Shown here: piece after piece, positions 59,830-64,000 of the stretch | Layout of the letters: every line of letters begins with the position of its first letter | Position numbering within the stretch: position 1 is the stretch's first letter | Source of the DNA: Stereum hirsutum FP-91666 SS1 | Lineage: Eukaryota > Basidiomycota > Agaricomycetes > Russulales > Stereaceae | Length of the DNA: 64,000 nt | NCBI RefSeq assembly: GCF_000264905.1 | Contig: NW_006763138.1 | Location: 186,001-250,000 of the forward strand | Reading direction: 5' to 3' | Program-made: the position numbers and the translations under genes | Notes under the pieces: generated by a model | Database searches by the model: none | Told to the model about the DNA's origin: nothing | The model's input: the letters and a program-made list of their open reading frames with translations, nothing else

Positions 59830-60199
59830 CTGGGCTTTCGGTGAGTGGGTGGGCCAAGTCGCTTCCCTAAAAGATGTGCTAACTTCGTCCCCGATGGCAG
59901 ACTTAGAAATGACCAACATCTCTTCAGAGTCGTGGAGGTTCGCCTTAAGAGGCATTATTGTGCGAAGCGCGTGGCTCGAAAATTCGGTCTTTTTCATGAG
60001 GTTAGGTGAATGTACTAGTATCAGACAGTCGAAGACATCTGGATTATGTCGACATTGTTTCGTTCTCATGCTCGTGTGTTTATGCAGGCTGTCGTGCTCA
60101 ATCGTCCAAGGGTCAAGATATATGATCCCCTAACATGCAATTATTGAATATAGGGTCAAACTGTGACAGTCTCATCGTCTTGTAAAACACGTCCGGATC
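59830..60199. other. Convergent 3' region
   Basis: 370 bases between the stops of paralogue 3 (+) and the MFS permease (-). No coding structure supported. Confidence 0.5.
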
Positions 60200-62634
60200 C
60201 TACAATTGATATCTCCAAAGAATATGTCTATCTCCCAACTCCACTGCCTTCTCTGGACTGGTACTTTCATCCCACCCTTCTCCATCAGAGATCTCCCTCT
60301 CCCTCCTACGATTTTCGCGGCTCATCCACGCCCACAGCACACTTGCAATGACGATCGCAAACACCAAATACCCAATGCTGATGATGTGCGGTTTGCGGAA
60401 CTGATGGCCAGAGAAGGACGGGCGGTAGAGTAGGACGCCCGTCACGGCGCCGAGGTCGCCTATACCGATTTGCATCGCGACGCCGGTGGCGCGTTTGGTT
60501 TGGCCCGATATGTTTTCGGATGGCCAGCTGGGAAGACGATTGCAGGATGAGTGAGTTGATTGTCGTAGCAGTGAAGAGGCTGCGTACCTGAGTAGTAGTG
60601 CGTTGCCAACATATACGCCGAGCGTAGCTAGATGGACGCCGAAGTATTGGGCTCCCGCTATTCCATGGATGATATAGCTTGTAGTTTCTCGGAGTGAGGA
60701 AAGTCATGACTCACGCGTATCCGATGCGCTAATAAGAATAATATAGCCTACCAATGCAATATATGTGTTACAGTCACGAAGAACATAGTTACGGCGTGAG
60801 CGATAACCTGCTACACTTACCGATGATAGCCACGCCAGCGCTGCCAACGATATAGGGAGCACGCAGCCGGGTCTTCGCAGAGTGCCAGGCGGCCATCCAT
60901 ATTCCAAGACTGGCCACTGCATATGGCGGTACGGTCAGCCTATGAAAATTCTTCAGCATAAGCTCGCCGAGTAGTAAAAAGAGAGATCAGCTTACAGCTG
61001 TGCTTGCCAGGACGCAAAGCCTAGTCCGGCAATAATCGTCGGCTGGAATTTGGTTTGAGCTCATCAAGAAGCCAGCACACTGTCGAGGACCAGCGAAGAC
61101 TTACCAAGAACAAGCTTAAGGAGTATAGAGCAAAGGCATAGCCGTGGAAGAGGAGAGCATAACCCCAAACCAAAGGATCTGTCAGGGCTTGCACCACATA
61201 CTTCCAAGCAAAAGTTTCCTTTGCTGCGGCATCCGAATCTGCTGCAAGCCTGGAGAGTAGTCGTTCTCTTTCGGATTCAGTGAGCTATAACAAACAGCCA
61301 ACTAAGCTATCAACGGAAGATGAAGAGTATCAGACTCGAGCTCACGAATTTAGCTTTGTAGGCCCAGGTTGGTACGACAAAGAATGCTCCAATGGAGACG
61401 ACAATGGTCAGGAGACCTTCTAGGATGAATATCCTGGCCATTCAACGGTTAATTGGCCGGAAATACGGGGTGTGTAGAGAGTGCGACACACCAAGCCCAG
61501 CCTCTTTTTCCTCCGATGCCATCCATCTTGCCAATCGCGAACGCTAGTATACCTGGAGGACGACCGATCAGCATGACCCCTGTGTCCCACGGTCAATATT
61601 AGCCTGAACATACCACCGAATGCGCCTGCAAGAGCTGCCGCTCCAAAAAAGGTGGCCACACGCCAGTGCCTCTCGTGTCTGAGGATAAGTGTTAATTTTG
61701 ATAGAAGTTCCAGTAAGTCGAAGATTGACAAACCTGCGATAGTACACGGAGAAGAGGTAGACGCATCCAGGGAACAGGCCGGCTTCCGTCACTCCAAGCA
61801 GAAACCGTATGCCAAGGAGGCTGGCCTGATTAGTGACCAGCCCTTGGCAGACGGAGACTATTCCCCAGACGAGAGTGAGGAGCGGGAGCCAGAATTGAGG
61901 GTTGAATCTCTTCAACCTAAGGTGGGTGCAAAAGTTCATTATGTATATGTCAGTACGTCAAATCGTGCAGACTGGTGTAGAAGAACATACACGATCTATG
62001 TGGAAGATATAACGGTAAGTGTTGGATGTAGTCGAAGGTGCGGTGACACGTACGTTTGAAGGGACTTCGAAGATCACGTAGCCGATGAAGTACAAGGCAA
62101 GACTGGTATTATACGCAGGCCCCGAAACACCGAGATCCTGAACGTAGACTGGTGTCAATTAGATCTTCATCGTGAATGCTCATCCTCCGCACCGTCGTAA
62201 GACCATCTAGTCTATAACATGCGCGTATGTGAAGTTAGCATCGTCGTCCGGATTAGAAAGCAACCTTGTCACTCACTTTGCGTTACCGATGTTTGATCTA
62301 AGTTATCTAGTAGGTGAAGTGTCCCATGAGCAGTAGACTGGATGAAGCTTACCTGTCCAAGAAACTCAGGAGATAAAGGATGGTCAATATAGGTAATAAC
62401 CTTTTGAATCAATAGATATATCTTGGTCACTGTGAGTGAATAAAACATGGATATATCAACGAACCTTCCATCAATCTTTCGTAGGAGTCTCTTGTCCTCT
62501 TTGGAATCATAGTTGTCTCCTTCAGACAGACTACCACGAGAGGAGTTTATCCCTTCTTTGCGCTTCTCATTGGCCTCACCGGCATGACCAGCGTCAAGCG
62601 AGGCGCCTTCAGTTTTTTCGACTGAGCCTGACAT
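60200..62634 (-). CDS. MFS permease, Dal5/Tna1 anion:cation symporter family
   Basis: Plasma-membrane transporter with about 12 membrane spans over roughly a dozen exons. The cytosolic N-terminus ends in LLRKIDGR, joined to LLPILTILYLLSFLDR (span 1) and SNIGNAKLD, the family signature. Then LYFIGYVIFEVPSN, QFWLPLLTLVWGIVSVCQG, IRFLLGVTEAGLFPGCVYL with FSVYYRR, AALAGAFGG, the GGKRGWAW/IFILEGLLTIVVS junction, WGYALLFHGYAFALYSLSLF, PTIIAGLGFASWQAQL, VGAQYFGVHLATLGVYVGNA, NISGQTKRATGVAMQIGIGD and the last span ISIGYLVFAIVIASVLWAWM. Substrates of relatives include allantoate, nicotinate, pantothenate and other small organic anions. This one cannot be assigned. Confidence 0.9.
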
Positions 62635-63226
62635 CAGTGTCTAAGTACGTCAAGACCAGGGAGAAGATCAGGAGCGTAGTAGAAACAGAAAGAAGGGTCC
62701 CGAGGAGGCGCTTGAGCAAATCGGACCGCTCGAAGGCATAAATAATGTGCACCACCACATCAACTCGTCAGAGACGTAGCCGATCGCGACATTTGGGTGG
62801 TTCCCAGGATACCTTGAAATGACTGCTTTCGATCTGACGTATCCCAGGGTCTGCACTAGAAGGAGTAATCACGTCAGACACTGGGTTGCATTCGACACGA
62901 ATCTGGGTGAGTACCGGCTACTACAGAGGCACGACGTACTTGAGACGAATGTTGAATCCTCTCGGCGACAACGATCCTTCTTATTTCGGGCGTGGGAATA
63001 ACCGCATATGGGCCACCTTACACTCTTGACAGTCAATGATCAACCCAAGACAAACAAGTAGGGCAGACACGCAAAACTTCCTGAGTCTTGTATGGTTGTC
63101 CAACATGCAAATTTCTCTTGTGCACACTATTGAAGCAGACCGAACGACCGCTCATCATTAAAGCGCATGCCTAAGTTCAGAGAAGATAGAATGTCAACCA
63201 GGCCAGAACGTGAGGGAGAGCGGTTA
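62635..63226. other. Intergenic region
   Basis: About 590 bases between the MFS start (-) and the V-ATPase d stop (-). Presumably it holds the MFS promoter and the 3' region of the V-ATPase gene. No other feature. Confidence 0.5.
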
Positions 63227-64000
63227 CTAAAAGATAGGTATAAAGTCCTGAACTCTGTCCTTCGCATCCTGCGCAATACACTCCGCAATCCACGTCAGAT
63301 TCCTGATCTCCTGCTCCTTCAACTTGAAGTACGCATAGAACACGCCATACTGGAACTGCTGCAGGAACGCGAGCTTGTTCAGGTGCACCTCCGCCACGAA
63401 GAACTTGTCTTCCAATTGTGACGCCAGTCCCAGGTCTCCGTCCACGTCTCCGTTGGCACCGCCGTTGGACGACGAGGACGCTCCGTCGAAGAACGTGCGG
63501 TATTCCGGGATGGCTTCGGCTACGGAGCGGACTTGGTCGATGTCGTCTGCTTTGGCGAGGGAGTTGTTGCCCTCGGGGAATAGGCGACCGATGGTGGGGA
63601 AGAGACGGGCGCGTTGTTCTTTGGTGAGCTCAGTGCCGAAGGAGTTGATGGTGATGTTGATAGTCCGTCTGTCGGCCTCGAAGGAGAGAACACGAGTCAT
63701 GACATCCGCCGTAGGCCCATCAATAGACTTGCAGAAGGAGTAGAAGTCCTCGAGGTAAGCCTTGTAGAGCGTGTTGCGGATGATTTCGATGTTGAGGTCA
63801 TCGAGGTCAGCGGCGGAGATGCAGTCACGGAAGTACTCCGCTGTGGAAAGGCGTTAGATACCGAGATATGAAGGGCCGTGAATGAAGAGCAGAAACGTAC
63901 CTAATGGCGTCTCAACAAGAACGGTCTGGTAGAGCTCCTCAACGTTCGTGGCGACGCAGAGCGCGGGCATAGTCTCGAACCAACCAAGTGGATGACACCG
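63227..64000 (-). CDS. VMA6: V-type ATPase subunit d (Vma6), 5' end outside window
   Basis: Subunit d of the vacuolar proton pump, linking the V1 stalk to the Vo ring. Visible exons are 64000-63901 (continues beyond the window) and 63840-63227. Seen: [152 protein letters not shown] and the C-terminus RVQDFIPIF, all diagnostic. A short Ser/Asn/Gly insertion ([15 protein letters not shown]) interrupts the C-terminal third. The missing part is roughly the first third. Confidence 0.95.

Overview
The window is nuclear DNA of a filamentous basidiomycete, most likely an Agaricomycete. Nearly every gene is cut by many short (about 50-70 nt) introns, both strands are densely coded, and several families are typical of mushroom genomes: BTB proteins starting near a DPWF(E/D)DG motif, F-box-like tandem paralogues, a KRE6/SKN1 glucan-synthesis protein and a Dal5-type MFS permease. 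Gene models were built by hand from conserved protein motifs and splice-site phase. Where every exon was placed (for example DHR1, SEN1, translin, mS41, guanine deaminase, SDHAF1, uL6m and both BTB genes) the summed exon length is an exact multiple of three.

Layout. 0.9-2.2 kb: membrane-anchored coiled-coil protein (-). 2.7-14.1 kb: two large helicase genes meeting tail to tail, the DEAH helicase DHR1/DHX37 (+) and SEN1/senataxin (-). 14.3-21.5 kb: translin (+), mitochondrial mS41/Fyv4-like protein (-), MYND-finger protein (+), vacuolar fusion factor MON1 (-) and a BTB protein (+). 21.9-25.0 kb: two head-to-head secreted low-complexity proteins that share a signal peptide. 25.6-29.4 kb: ARC1/EMAPII-type tRNA-binding cofactor (-) and a 2-oxoglutarate/Fe(II) oxygenase (+). 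30-35 kb: lineage-specific genes (LRR-like acidic protein, unknown protein, nucleotidyltransferase-fold protein with a repeat tail) and gene relics. 35.3-41.2 kb: histone-fold protein (-), guanine deaminase (+), second BTB protein (+). 42.2-50.1 kb: KRE6-like glucan protein followed by four nuclear genes for mitochondrial proteins (uL6m, uL29m, SDHAF1, NDUFAF6-like). 50.4-53.8 kb: large F-box-like protein. 54.9-59.8 kb: tandem array of three F-box-like paralogues, broken by a 168-nt N gap. 60.2-64 kb: MFS permease and the V-ATPase d subunit, whose 5' end lies outside the window.

Most genes are housekeeping: ribosome biogenesis, transcription termination, mitochondrial translation and respiratory-complex assembly, vacuole function, cell wall and purine salvage. 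The observations most worth checking are: an identical 14-bp tandem GATA element upstream of three translation-related genes; at least five GC-AG introns; an 11-nt microexon in translin; a head-to-head secreted pair with a common signal peptide; a 545-bp near-identical block that ends exactly at the assembly gap in the F-box array; and a nucleotidyltransferase-like gene in which one required intron has no GT donor. I found no CRISPR array, rRNA, convincing tRNA or intact transposon.
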